64,000 nt of DNA from Nostoc sp. KVJ3 (GCF_026127265.1 NZ_WWFG01000002.1:1116001-1180000); one strand, 5' to 3'; positions 27,302 through 36,060 are shown, counted from the stretch's first letter. Made by a program: numbers and translations. Notes: generated from the letters alone by a model not told the origin.

Positions 27302-27922
27302 GTGAAACACTATCAACAACAAACCAACGCCTTCCCCAGCGACTACCTAAACAACTTGTGGGGAGAAATCCAAGCTTGTCCTTACTTTGCGATCAACAAC
27401 CTCAACCGCGATTTTGTCGCCACTAAAGGATTTTCTGTAGTGTTTCAACGTTCTGGATTAGCAAAAGTAGAACAGCAGTTTCCCTACTTCAAACCTTACC
27501 TAGATTTGGCTCTTCAGGCGAATTGTAATGCTTTTTACCTCAATCCTTTACAGCTAAAAGAAGGCTCCCGCGTCGATCCGCATATCGATCGCTCTTTACG
27601 TTCCTACTCCAAAACCATTGAACCGCCGGCGGTTGTGAGTGTTCTCTATGTGCGCGTACCTGCGGATATGGAAGGGGGAGAACTGGTATTGCGATCGCAC
27701 AAACGCCAACTTGGGCAAATTAAGCCCCAATTCAATACTTTAGTTTATTTTCAAGGTGATTTAACCCATTCGGTTAACGCTGTCAAAACCCCAGGAAATC
27801 GCCTCAGTCTCGTTTGTGAACAGTATAGTTTGAGTGATGTTGAACTCCAAGAAATACCTGAGTTCACTGTAGAGTCAAGAAGCACTCAGTCTACAAAAAA
27901 GCAAAAAAAGTATGCCTCATAG
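27302..27922 (+). CDS. 2OG-Fe(II) oxygenase within the cas operon
   Basis: This 206-residue protein has the double-stranded beta-helix motif of 2-oxoglutarate/iron oxygenases: H94-x-D96 (DPHIDRSL), His 156 (GDLTHSVNAV) and Arg 167 (GNRLSL) for 2OG binding. The prolyl-4-hydroxylase type of arrangement is evident (SVLYVRVP, GGELVLR). It starts with GTG, and its stop overlaps the cas6 start by 11 bp, so it is translated with cas6. Such enzymes hydroxylate proteins, nucleic acids or small molecules. Its substrate here is unknown; a role in the CRISPR system is inferred only from the coupling. Confidence 0.8.
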   Translation: MKHYQQQTNAFPSDYLNNLWGEIQACPYFAINNLNRDFVATKGFSVVFQRSGLAKVEQQFPYFKPYLDLALQANCNAFYLNPLQLKEGSRVDPHIDRSLRSYSKTIEPPAVVSVLYVRVPADMEGGELVLRSHKRQLGQIKPQFNTLVYFQGDLTHSVNAVKTPGNRLSLVCEQYSLSDVELQEIPEFTVESRSTQSTKKQKKYAS

Positions 27923-28745
27923 CTTAGTATTAAATTTGCTTCCCCAGTCTCCTATACCCTCCCAGTATCTTACCGGCAGACATCTTCATGCTTTATTTTT
28001 AACACTCGTTAGTTCCGTAGATAGAACATTAGGCGATCGCCTCCACGATTCCACCGCAGACAAAGCTTTCACCCTCTCCCCCCTACAAATTGACAGTTAT
28101 TTCAAGGGGGGTAAAAGAGGATCTCAATTGCAATACTCTCATCAAGAACCCATTCCCGCCGGGACTCCTTGTTGGTGGCGTATTTCTTTATTAGACGATA
28201 CTCTCTTTAGCCAACTTACCCAACTCTGGCTAAATCTTAATCCCAATCGCCCTTGGCATCTTGGCCCTGCTGACTTATATATTACCAGCATTCAAGGTAC
28301 ACCCCAATCTATTCAACCTTGGGCAAATGCCAGTACTTATGCTCAATTATACGAAGAAGCTAGCGATCGCAATTCTTCCATTAACCTGAGTTTCTCCACG
28401 CCTACCGCCTTCCGCCAAGGACAGTATGATACTACCCTTCCCACTAGAGAATCTGTGTTTAATTCTCTACTTTCCCGATGGAATAAATACAGTGGCATAG
28501 AATTGAATCAGATTGCCATCGAGTCAATATTTCCTTCTTTTGTCAACATTCATACAGAAATATTAGCAGACTCTCGTAGTAAATTTATTGGCATTCTTGG
28601 CGAAGTTAATTACAAGATTTTGGGGGCAATTGAACCGATCCAAATTAAGCAACTTAACGCCTTAGCTGACTTTGCTTTGTATAGCGGTGTCGGTAGAAAA
28701 ACAACAATGGGTATGGGAATGACGCGACGGCTGTATTCTCCATAA
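27912..28745 (+). CDS. cas6: CRISPR RNA endonuclease Cas6 (type I-D)
   Basis: This 277-residue protein has the Cas6 pattern: SLVLNLLPQSPIP at the start, GRHLHALFL with candidate catalytic His 24/26, a middle GTPCWWRISLL, and the C-terminal glycine-rich loop YSGVGRKTTMGMGM. It cuts the pre-crRNA within each repeat, whose palindrome (aatccct/agggatt) forms the recognised stem. It overlaps the oxygenase gene by 11 bp and is followed 31 bp later by the 5' end of cas4. Confidence 0.9.
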   Translation: MPHSLVLNLLPQSPIPSQYLTGRHLHALFLTLVSSVDRTLGDRLHDSTADKAFTLSPLQIDSYFKGGKRGSQLQYSHQEPIPAGTPCWWRISLLDDTLFSQLTQLWLNLNPNRPWHLGPADLYITSIQGTPQSIQPWANASTYAQLYEEASDRNSSINLSFSTPTAFRQGQYDTTLPTRESVFNSLLSRWNKYSGIELNQIAIESIFPSFVNIHTEILADSRSKFIGILGEVNYKILGAIEPIQIKQLNALADFALYSGVGRKTTMGMGMTRRLYSP

Positions 28746-28776
28746 TTTCAATTATCATTTAAAAACTACCTAAGTT

Positions 28777-28851
28777 ATGAACCAAACCGAATATGTTTCC
28801 ATTGCGGCATTGAATCAATATGCCTATTGTCCGCATCGCTGTGGACAATAA
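28777..28851 (+). pseudogene. cas4: cas4, 5' part, interrupted after codon 22
   Basis: The frame MNQTEYVSIAALNQYAYCPH continues R-C and is then followed by element-derived G-Q and a TAA at 28849. This is the start of a Cas4: the AYCPHRC segment holds the N-terminal cysteine of its iron-sulfur cluster. Codons 20-22 (CAT CGC TGT) coincide with the 9-bp core repeated at the far end of the element. The rest of the gene is at 48192-48722 in the same frame once joined. In the present arrangement only a 24-residue peptide can be made. Confidence 0.92.
28834..28842 (+). other. Left attachment core (attL)
   Basis: CATCGCTGT within cas4 codons 20-22. It is flanked by a perfect 7-bp inverted repeat, ATTGTCC at 28826-28832 (host side) and GGACAAT at 28843-28849 (element side), with ten bases between. 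Such an arrangement is what a tyrosine recombinase pair binds at a crossover site. Confidence 0.8.
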
Positions 28852-28902
28852 GATTGCTACAATGTTTTGATATCAGTTGACTAAAAAACTGATTTCCACC
28901 AA

Positions 28903-28922
28903 TTGAGCATTAAATGAGCATT
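28903..28922 (+). other. Left copy of a 20-bp arm repeat
   Basis: TTGAGCATTAAATGAGCATT is repeated exactly at 48113-48132, both about 50-60 bp inside the element ends. It holds two TGAGCAT motifs, which also recur at 48034-48056. These are candidate arm-type binding sites for the recombinase or an excision factor. The recombinase start codon at 28914 falls within this repeat. Confidence 0.65.
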
Positions 28923-30341
28923 ATGGTAAATAGCAGCAAAACACCAACGGGTAAGGCTAAGAAGGGTCAAGTAACTGTCAGGGTTGATTCAGGGAGTGTC
29001 AAGGCTTGCTTCCCTCGCCCTCACTTTCCTGGTGAGCCTAGCCAGGTGAAGATAGCAACGGGTATATCAAATGTCGATGGTTGGCAAGCGGAAGCAGATA
29101 AATTAAAGCGGCGATTGCAACTAGAGACAGAAGAGGGTAAGTTGTCTCTCCCTGGTGGGAAGTTCAACAGGAAGCGGTATTTTGAGATATTGGTCGAATA
29201 CAAACTTAAGCCAGATTTAAAGATAGTAGAAAGTGCTGTTATCTCAGATGGACAGCTACCGCCAAAGCCAGAATTATCTGTAATGGAGATATGGGATATA
29301 TACTGCTCATTCAGGCGGGAAAGCCTATCGGAAACCGTATATCAGCTAAAATTCAAAGGAGAGTACTTACGAGCTATTAAAAAGTCAGCTGATGAAGTTG
29401 GCGAACATCCTTTAGAGATGCGTAACTGGCTACTAGGAAATTACAGTCACTCAACAGTTAAGCGAATTTTGTCTTGCCTGGCAGAAGCTTATCGATTAGC
29501 TGTTAAGCAAAAAATGGTTGGTCAAAATCTTTTTGATGGGATGTCAGAAGATATCAATGCTAAGGGTAAACGTAATCGCATAATTGACCAAAGCAAGGAA
29601 ATAGAAAGTGATGATGATGTGCTAGATAAAAGCAAGGCTTATACATGGAATGAAGCACAAGAAATATTGAAGTACATTCAAGATGATAGCAATAGAGTCA
29701 AGCATTACTATAATCTTATTAAATTTAAGTTTCTCACTGGCTGTAGAACGGGAGAAGCAATAGCTTTGTGGTGGTGTGATATTGAATGGGAGAGAGAAAG
29801 AATATTGCTAAGAAGGAATTATAATAATCGCCTTAAAATTTACAAATCCACTAAAAACGACACGGTAAGAATGTTCCCCATGCCTGGAGATGGGGAACTA
29901 TGGAATCTTTTAAAATCCATCTCGCAGGGAGAGCCAAATGAAAATATATTTAAAAATAAGGCAGGGAAGCCGATAAACGCTGACTCCTTACAGCGTGTAT
30001 GGCACGGTTACGAAGCATCAAGAAACAAAGGTATTATCCCTGAATTAATTAAACAAGGAAAAGTGAAAAAGTATTTACCTTGTTACAACACACGACACAC
30101 ATTCATTACTCACCAAATATTTGATTTAGGTAGAGATGCAGCAATAGTAAATACATGGTGTGAGCATAGTGAAGAGATGTCAAAAAAACATTACAGGGAT
30201 ATTGAGAAGTATGCAACACAAATCAACCCTGAGTTACCAGCCAATCAGCAAGTCAAGCAACAATCAGAGCTTGACGCACTGAAGGAACAACTACGTAAAC
30301 AGCAAGAAACAATCGACAAACTACTGGAAGAAAAAGGATGA
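28914..30341 (+). CDS. Tyrosine recombinase/integrase of the cas4 element
   Basis: This 475-residue integrase has catalytic residues in order: Arg in TGCRTGEA, Lys in KSTKND, a Y-x-x-R-H box (CYNTRHTF) in place of H-x-x-R, His in WCEHSEE, and the Tyr nucleophile in KKHYRDIE. Replacing the first histidine by tyrosine is also recalled for XisA/XisC, which excise nifD and hupL elements of heterocystous cyanobacteria. The C-terminus is a coiled tail (LKEQLRKQQETIDKLLEE). The ATG at 28914 or the one at 28923 may be the start. It lies 71 bp inside the left junction and should catalyse integration and excision. Confidence 0.9.
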   Translation: MSIMVNSSKTPTGKAKKGQVTVRVDSGSVKACFPRPHFPGEPSQVKIATGISNVDGWQAEADKLKRRLQLETEEGKLSLPGGKFNRKRYFEILVEYKLKPDLKIVESAVISDGQLPPKPELSVMEIWDIYCSFRRESLSETVYQLKFKGEYLRAIKKSADEVGEHPLEMRNWLLGNYSHSTVKRILSCLAEAYRLAVKQKMVGQNLFDGMSEDINAKGKRNRIIDQSKEIESDDDVLDKSKAYTWNEAQEILKYIQDDSNRVKHYYNLIKFKFLTGCRTGEAIALWWCDIEWERERILLRRNYNNRLKIYKSTKNDTVRMFPMPGDGELWNLLKSISQGEPNENIFKNKAGKPINADSLQRVWHGYEASRNKGIIPELIKQGKVKKYLPCYNTRHTFITHQIFDLGRDAAIVNTWCEHSEEMSKKHYRDIEKYATQINPELPANQQVKQQSELDALKEQLRKQQETIDKLLEEKG

Positions 30342-30529
30342 AAAGAAAAGATTTGGAACAGCTTGCAAATTATTTGGGATACGATTTCAGGGAATTAGTA
30401 GATGATTGGAGATACAAAGATAGAAAAGGTAAGGTGTATGAAATTATCGATAGACGCGAGAAGAAAGTCGCTGCTGTCTTCTCAACTCTCTCTCAAATCG
30501 AAGCGTTCCTAAAGCAGTATACCCTTTAA
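30338..30529 (+). CDS. Small protein coupled to the recombinase
   Basis: This 63-residue basic protein (MKRKDLEQLANYLGYDFREL) overlaps the integrase stop by 4 bp (ATGA). It resembles no family I can name. Size, charge and coupling would fit a recombination directionality factor or a regulator, but that is inference. The first TGWCA array lies eight bases after its stop. Confidence 0.6.
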   Translation: MKRKDLEQLANYLGYDFRELVDDWRYKDRKGKVYEIIDRREKKVAAVFSTLSQIEAFLKQYTL

Positions 30530-30536
30530 AATAAAG

Positions 30537-30589
30537 TGACACTTTTTATGTCAAAATAAATGACAAAAAATATGTCAGTTAAAGTGACA
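30537..30589. promoter_or_regulatory. TGWCA array A (five motifs, 12-bp period)
   Basis: TGACA, TGTCA, TGACA, TGTCA, TGACA start at 30537, 30549, 30561, 30573 and 30585: exactly 12 bp apart, spacers A/T only apart from flanking G/C of the motif. It lies between the recombinase operon and the convergent structural operon. Six sister arrays occur in the element. Confidence 0.85.
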
Positions 30590-30613
30590 CTTTAAAATAC
30601 AAGGGTGTATCCC

Positions 30614-30656
30614 ATAAAAAATACCCCAAGTTTGCAATGCTGCTTACCTGGGGTAT
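30614..30656 (-). terminator. Terminator of the leftward structural operon
   Basis: On the minus strand ATACCCCA pairs with TGGGGTAT (30649-30656 and 30621-30628) and is followed by a run of U. It stands 19 bp after the stop of the LamG-like gene, a good intrinsic terminator. Confidence 0.75.
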
Positions 30657-30674
30657 TGCCTTGTGAACGATATT

Positions 30675-31496
30675 TTAGCTTGTAGGTAGCTGTGTAGGTG
30701 GCGTAAAATTCGCGGTGTATTTTGCAAACTTCGTTATTCCAAAATCATCGATGTTTCCTGCCCAATTCTCACTACCTTGGTCTGGTGCGTTACCGATGTG
30801 GATGTCGGCACTTGTAGATTGTATGGCGCTACTGCTAGACGTGCTACCGATGCTATTCCCATTAGCATACATAGTAAACGTGTTACCACTTCTCACTACT
30901 GCTATATGTGTCCATACATTTTGTGTTGGTGCATAAGACGTTGTAAGTGATATTGCATTGCTATTGTTGGCATAGAATCCAAGGTTGCCTAAACCCGAAG
31001 GACTATAGGTATTGATACTCCAAGCTTGGTCTGTGGCATAGTTTGTACGATGTGTAGCAATATCCTTTACACTTCCCGAAAACTCAGGATACACCCAACA
31101 CTCGATGGTGAAGTCAGATGAGCCAAGAGCGAGTGGAGAAGCATTCGCAACACTCACATAGCTACTGCCATCAAGGTGTAGAGATCCACCACCATATTTG
31201 AATATGCTAGTATCTATCGTCGGCGCACCTGACGTTGTAATTATGTTGCCTTTAATGTCTACAGTGTTGGTGTTAAAGGGCAGTAACAGTACAACGTCAG
31301 CGAAGTAGCTTGTACCTCCACCAGATGAGCCGCCACTGCTTGATAAACCTGCTAGTAAGTCAGCTTTTGTTATTTTGTAGAGTTGTTGAGTAGTACTATT
31401 AACCGCAAGAATATAGTCGCTATCATTTGCAGTAGTTCTGATATCTGTAGGAATAATAATTCCTGATGATTCTGTTTGTGCTTTATACAATGGCAT
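30675..31496 (-). CDS. LamG-like (concanavalin-fold) protein, probable receptor-binding fibre
   Basis: This 273-residue protein has a Ser/Gly-rich linker (SSSGGSSGGGTSY, about 52-64) and then a LamG/jellyroll domain: FKYGGGSLHLDGSSYV, FTIECWVYP, WTHIAVVRSGNTFTMYANG, and IDDFGITKFAKYTANFTPP. Such domains bind carbohydrate and are frequent on phage tail fibres and tips. It is the last gene of the leftward structural operon, the usual place for a fibre. Surface recognition is inferred. Confidence 0.75.
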   Translation of the reverse strand: MPLYKAQTESSGIIIPTDIRTTANDSDYILAVNSTTQQLYKITKADLLAGLSSSGGSSGGGTSYFADVVLLLPFNTNTVDIKGNIITTSGAPTIDTSIFKYGGGSLHLDGSSYVSVANASPLALGSSDFTIECWVYPEFSGSVKDIATHRTNYATDQAWSINTYSPSGLGNLGFYANNSNAISLTTSYAPTQNVWTHIAVVRSGNTFTMYANGNSIGSTSSSSAIQSTSADIHIGNAPDQGSENWAGNIDDFGITKFAKYTANFTPPTQLPTS

Positions 31497-31499
31497 ATT

Positions 31500-31721
31500 T
31501 TATCCTTCTATTAAATCGTTAATGTCTACTACTTCTTTGTACTTGATAATGTTACCTGTTATCACTGTCACTGTTTCACCTACTACATCGGCTTCTATCA
31601 CTTCCCCGTGCGATATACCCCCTTTATTGTCGTAATATTTTATTCTTTGCCCTATTCGTAGTTCTATTATTTCGTGCTCGTCGTCGTCACTACTTTGCAA
31701 CAGTTGGTTTATAGATAACAT
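31500..31721 (-). CDS. Small element protein, beta-rich
   Basis: This 73-residue acidic protein (MLSINQLLQSSDDDEHEIIE, then LRIGQRIKYYDNKGGISHGE) looks like a small SH3-like beta barrel. Its start overlaps the upstream 529-residue gene by 32 bp and its stop is 3 bp before the LamG gene. I cannot assign a function. Context suggests a structural accessory. Confidence 0.6.
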   Translation of the reverse strand: MLSINQLLQSSDDDEHEIIELRIGQRIKYYDNKGGISHGEVIEADVVGETVTVITGNIIKYKEVVDINDLIEG

Positions 31722-33279
31722 TCTTCTTCTTCCCTGTAATGTCTACTAAGTTTATTGGTGGAACATTGACACCTACATTAAGGTAAGCGTGTGTAAATGT
31801 CACTATCCCAGTTTTGATATTTGTTGTCGGTAAAGTAACAAGTTGATTGTTTATTTCTAATTCTCTTCCTGTTGTTGGTGGTTTTTCTATCGGAGTACTG
31901 CCACTTCTTAGGTACAACTCATTGAATTGATGACCTTGTATCAGTAATACACTTTCTATTACTCGTGTTGCTTCACCTAAATCCGTGATATCAAGCTTAA
32001 ATTGATATCCATGTTGGAAGTCACTATAGGTAAAAGTTTTAGTACCTTTGTGTATTGTGTATGGTGTACTTGCAAATTCTTCGTATATTTGTTCGCCTAA
32101 CTTCTTTAGATATACGTTTGTCGCAAAATCATCAACAGTTTTATTCATCAGCCTGAAACTTATTTGCATCGATAATGCATCAACAATATCACCTTTAGAC
32201 TTAAGCTTATTTTGCTTACGGTAGAACTTAAGCACTACCTCAGGGCGATATCGCCGCTCCCTTATCTCACCTTGTAATTCACCATAAACTACTCCCAAAT
32301 CCCTGCCATTAAACTGTTTATTTGTTGTCAAGGTTTGCACTATCTGTCCTTTAAGGATTTCTTCACTTCCTGCAAGTACAATTTTCTCATCAGGCACACT
32401 TTTATTGGGTGTTATTTCTACATATCTTTCAGCACCAAGGACACTTACTGTTTGATTAGCAAGCGCTTGATGAGCGAGAAAAGTGTCAACAGTGTTGGCA
32501 ACTACATACCCTGCTTCGATGCATGATTGTTGGGCTTGCAGTTGGAATTGTTGAGCAAATGTAGCACCCGCTCCCTCTTTGCCAAAGATGCTTTCTACAA
32601 AGTTTTTTTGTGCAATTGCGAACGACCAAGGCTTACTATTGCTAGCGCCCCAAGCATCAAGTGTGTTGCTGATGATGTTATTCTTGCCAAGGAATTGTTT
32701 GATTATCGGGCTTGTACTTTTAAGCAACTTTCTCACACTTTTGTAGGTGTTAGTGAGTAATATTTGTACCTCAAGTTGCAATGCTTGCTGTAATAAGTTG
32801 CCAAGGTTTTGAAGGAATTGTTCGGCAAACTTCTCACTTACTTTTGTAAGTATCTGAGTGCCCAATGGCTCGTTGAAAGCAAATACTATCGCACCAGGTG
32901 TAATGCCACATACTGCATATCCGAACACTTGCCCTAGTGTTAGTCCCAACTGCCCTGCAAGTTGTATGTATTGCCCTTTAATGGGAGTTGATAGGTCAGC
33001 GTCTGATGCATTCCAGTTGAAGTTCCATAGTGATTGTTGAGCAACAACAAGTAGTCCCCATAGAGCGCTCCAAGAGAACTCTACAAAACCTATTATCGTA
33101 CCAAGGATAAAACCGCCAAGAGATGCTAAACCACCTAGTACATACTGAATAGCACCAAGTACACCACCTTGATTGTTTTGTGTCGAGAGTTCAATACCCT
33201 CTATTACTCGTTCGCCTATTTGTGTGCGAACAAGTCGTGATTGTAATGCTTCCGCCAAAATTGTTAGTGTTCCCGCCAT
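31690..33279 (-). CDS. Large element protein with hydrophobic N-terminal region
   Basis: I do not recognise this 529-residue protein. Residues about 42-85 are strongly hydrophobic (ALASLGGFILGTIIGF-like, VEFSWSALWGLLVV), suggesting insertion into a membrane. The middle is helical, and the C-terminal 200 residues are beta-rich (VVLKFYRKQN, YQFKLDITDLGEATRVIESV). Array B lies 20 bp upstream of its ATG, and AGAGG stands as its ribosome-binding site. It could be a virion-membrane or injection protein; that is inference from hydrophobicity and operon place. Confidence 0.6.
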   Translation of the reverse strand: MAGTLTILAEALQSRLVRTQIGERVIEGIELSTQNNQGGVLGAIQYVLGGLASLGGFILGTIIGFVEFSWSALWGLLVVAQQSLWNFNWNASDADLSTPIKGQYIQLAGQLGLTLGQVFGYAVCGITPGAIVFAFNEPLGTQILTKVSEKFAEQFLQNLGNLLQQALQLEVQILLTNTYKSVRKLLKSTSPIIKQFLGKNNIISNTLDAWGASNSKPWSFAIAQKNFVESIFGKEGAGATFAQQFQLQAQQSCIEAGYVVANTVDTFLAHQALANQTVSVLGAERYVEITPNKSVPDEKIVLAGSEEILKGQIVQTLTTNKQFNGRDLGVVYGELQGEIRERRYRPEVVLKFYRKQNKLKSKGDIVDALSMQISFRLMNKTVDDFATNVYLKKLGEQIYEEFASTPYTIHKGTKTFTYSDFQHGYQFKLDITDLGEATRVIESVLLIQGHQFNELYLRSGSTPIEKPPTTGRELEINNQLVTLPTTNIKTGIVTFTHAYLNVGVNVPPINLVDITGKKKNVIYKPTVAK

Positions 33280-33298
33280 ATATACCTCTAAATAAAAG

Positions 33299-33351
33299 TG
33301 TCAAAATAAGTGACAGAAATTATGTCAAAAAAACTGACATAAAAGGTGTCA
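33299..33351. promoter_or_regulatory. TGWCA array B (five motifs, 12-bp period)
   Basis: Motifs TGTCA, TGACA, TGTCA, TGACA, TGTCA start at 33299, 33311, 33323, 33335 and 33347. The array fills the gap between two co-directional leftward genes and ends 20 bp before the start of the 529-residue gene, so it could control that gene's expression. Confidence 0.85.
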
Positions 33352-33366
33352 CTTCTACAGACAGAC

Positions 33367-35103
33367 CTATAGTGCTTTAAGCGTGTTAGCAATTTTCGTT
33401 ATTGCGGTTTGCACTGCAACATCCTTAGTTACTGAATCACTTCTTCCTGTTAGAGCATTGCTAGTAGCTACCTGTTGCTGTGCCTCTGCTGCACTTTCTG
33501 CTGTTATACCAATTTGTCTTACAGTAGGTGCTTCATTGGCAGGATTCCCCCAAGGATCGTTAGCATCAGTTACACCCTCAGCATGAGTAAATCCTTGCTC
33601 TACTTCCTTCAGGAAATCCGCAAAAGTCTCCTGTTTTATTGCTTCATGAGTATTCTGTACTGTGTCTACATTACCCATAAAGTTCTGTGCCAGTGATACT
33701 GCTGCGTTAGCTCCGATAGTACGCCAATTCTGAGCATTCCATCGTGCAGCCATCTGTAGCAATTTTTTAAGGTCATCTTGTAAATCTGTGCTGTCCTTGT
33801 TTTCGTAGCTTGTAATATCGATATTCGTTTCCTTGAAAGTCTCAGCGAGATTGTTCCCGTTTGGGGTAAATGTTGATGGTATTGTGCGTTTCACTTGCTC
33901 TAACTTGTACCCCAAAAATTCTGCATTTGCGTGAGTAACATCATACGTTTGTGTTGCAAGATTTTTTATCATTCCTGATTCTGCCAACACTTTTATGATG
34001 CCTACTAATGTTGCATGAGTGTCTCTTTTCGTTGTTACAAGCAATCCTAATATTTCTGCCAATGCTTCTGCTTGATTGGGTAACTCAAGGTGTTGGTCTT
34101 TGCTGTTACTGTCTGTCGGGTCGGCTTTGATAGTAAGCGGTATTGGGTACTGTCCCGCTAAAGCGTCTATTTGTTGCGCTTGCCATATTGCTATCTCAGC
34201 AAGGCTGTCAAGTGTTATCGGTTTAGGTGTTTTACTTGCAAAGTTGTCAGGCACTGTAGCAGGTAAATTGCCAATACGCTGTAGCAGCAGTTTCACTAAA
34301 TTGTCGTTACACATACATTTACAATCCTGGGGTTCTATGTTTGGTGGTGGTGGTGGATTGATATCATTTTGGAGTTTACAAGTACTATCAGGAAACACTT
34401 CTACTACATACCATCTTCCATTGTTGTAGCTATTCCACTGCGTTGTAGCATCTGCACCAAGTACACCACTCTTTGTAAGTATTACTCCGTTAAGCTGTGC
34501 ATACTGTATTCCTGGATAAGCATCTATAGCTACTTGTGGCAGTGGAAACTTAAATCCATCTCCAAGGTTTGATGGTACAAGTGTTTGTGTGTACAGTGAG
34601 TGGTCAGGTGAGTAACTCTGGTTGTTTGCTCCGTTGGAATTATAGGTAATGTCTCCAAATATTAGAGCATCAATCCCTGGCAACGTAGCAGACGATCCGT
34701 CGTTGTAAAAATATTGTGTTTGCGCTAGTCCTATTGTTATTTGGCAATCTTGGGGTGCTAGCTCTCCCAATATTCGTGAGTCAGGAAAGGTAATGATAGT
34801 GTTTGTGGGGCGCGAGTTACAGGCAGGGTTTCTGTAAGTTATCGTGCCAAAATCAGTTGGTATATAAATATTGCAAGGGTCAATAATAATATCGGTTCCC
34901 TGTTGTAATAAACCAGGTACATTTTTGATTGATTGAAATGCTATTGCTTGTACCGTTAAATTAGCAATAACCACTTGCCCTATTGCATTTCTTACTTGCT
35001 TTGGAAATAATGCACGAGTAGCTTTATCGGCTGCATCTATTGCAAAATTATTAATCTGTTCAGTTATTGATGCTTTTTTTGTATTAGCAAAATATCCCAT
35101 CAA
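33367..35103 (-). CDS. Large structural-looking element protein
   Basis: This 578-residue protein has no family I can name. The N-terminal part is helical (NFAIDAADKATRALFPKQ), the middle is beta-rich with a proline run and a cysteine cluster (PPPPPNIEPQDCKCMC, near 258-273), and the C-terminal 250 residues are helical and Ala/Gln/Thr-rich. Its start overlaps the previous stop by 4 bp (ATGA). Size and place in the operon fit a virion or baseplate-like component, which is inference. Confidence 0.6.
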   Translation of the reverse strand: MMGYFANTKKASITEQINNFAIDAADKATRALFPKQVRNAIGQVVIANLTVQAIAFQSIKNVPGLLQQGTDIIIDPCNIYIPTDFGTITYRNPACNSRPTNTIITFPDSRILGELAPQDCQITIGLAQTQYFYNDGSSATLPGIDALIFGDITYNSNGANNQSYSPDHSLYTQTLVPSNLGDGFKFPLPQVAIDAYPGIQYAQLNGVILTKSGVLGADATTQWNSYNNGRWYVVEVFPDSTCKLQNDINPPPPPNIEPQDCKCMCNDNLVKLLLQRIGNLPATVPDNFASKTPKPITLDSLAEIAIWQAQQIDALAGQYPIPLTIKADPTDSNSKDQHLELPNQAEALAEILGLLVTTKRDTHATLVGIIKVLAESGMIKNLATQTYDVTHANAEFLGYKLEQVKRTIPSTFTPNGNNLAETFKETNIDITSYENKDSTDLQDDLKKLLQMAARWNAQNWRTIGANAAVSLAQNFMGNVDTVQNTHEAIKQETFADFLKEVEQGFTHAEGVTDANDPWGNPANEAPTVRQIGITAESAAEAQQQVATSNALTGRSDSVTKDVAVQTAITKIANTLKAL

Positions 35104-35885
35104 TTAAACTCCCTAATGTTGATACTTGCACTGCCACTAGCACTTACAGCCCAATATTGACCTGTGTAAATAGGCAGTGGTGCTTCTTCGTAATCACCAG
35201 GATTTAGTTTTATCCAATAACTGCTACTGCTGACAGTTGAGACGGTATCGATATAGATGACAGTGGAACTATTATTAAAGAATGAGATACCATTTCTTGA
35301 TGTGTTGGTGTTAACAATTGCACTTGCAGTAGTAGTAATAGTATTGTCGATTTTATTCCCAGAACTACTAGCACTTTCTATTACTAAGTTGTGCGTGAGG
35401 TCAGCACTTACTGTCACGGTATCGCTACCGCTACTCCCGTTTTGTAGTAGTCCATAACCTACGTTTCTTATTTGCAGTCCCAACATACAGTTGTTGCCAA
35501 GTTGCTGATTGTCTAGCAAAAATTCCTTGTATGGGTAAGGATTGGGATTTGTAAGTGAATAACTTTTTACCCTCTGATATGTACTACCACTACCAACTTG
35601 TATCAATGCATCGAGTTGTATTCTGTGCCCTTGCCATTCGAGATTGATAGCTGTTAGGAGTTGTTCGCTATCGCTGGCATCAAGCGCAAAGGTAGGGAAT
35701 GCCACTACTGGCAACGAGTAAACGTAAGCTATGGCATTGACATTACTGAGAGACAAAGACTCATTTATCACCCTATAGCCATTGAGGGTGTAAGGTGTAT
35801 AGGTAAACAATGGATGTACTGTACTGCCACTGTTAGCATCTAATGTTACTGCTACCTTGCTTGTCACACTGAAGTTTTCTATCAT
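35100..35885 (-). CDS. Beta-rich structural-looking element protein
   Basis: This 261-residue protein opens the leftward operon. It is rich in Ser, Thr, Asn and Val and probably all-beta. The last 60 residues (NGISFFNNSSTVIYIDTV then YWIKLNPGDYEEAPLPIYTG and WAVSASGSASINIREF) look like the end domain found on phage decoration or neck proteins. Direct assignment is not possible. The promoter should lie in 35886-36060, shared with the divergent rightward operon. Confidence 0.6.
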   Translation of the reverse strand: MIENFSVTSKVAVTLDANSGSTVHPLFTYTPYTLNGYRVINESLSLSNVNAIAYVYSLPVVAFPTFALDASDSEQLLTAINLEWQGHRIQLDALIQVGSGSTYQRVKSYSLTNPNPYPYKEFLLDNQQLGNNCMLGLQIRNVGYGLLQNGSSGSDTVTVSADLTHNLVIESASSSGNKIDNTITTTASAIVNTNTSRNGISFFNNSSTVIYIDTVSTVSSSSYWIKLNPGDYEEAPLPIYTGQYWAVSASGSASINIREFN

Positions 35886-35978
35886 TTTTTCACCCGCTTG
35901 ACGGAAAGATTTTTAAATAGGTTAAGTAGTTTAAAAGTTTTTTGCAAGTCCCGCCCTAAAAAGAGTTTTTTGTGGGTA

Positions 35979-36007
35979 TTGACGGCTTCAGGGAGTACCG
36001 CTAATGT
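35979..36007 (+). promoter_or_regulatory. Sigma-70-type promoter of the rightward operon
   Basis: TTGACG at 35979-35984 and TAATGT at 36002-36007 are separated by 17 bp, close to the ideal vegetative promoter. It lies 53 bp upstream of the first rightward gene start at 36061. The open frame extending upstream to 36004 begins inside the -10 box and is therefore not the likely start. Confidence 0.55.
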
Positions 36008-36060
36008 GTTGTTTACTCGCTAATGTTAAGCGACCTAAAAACACTCACAAGGTTACAACA

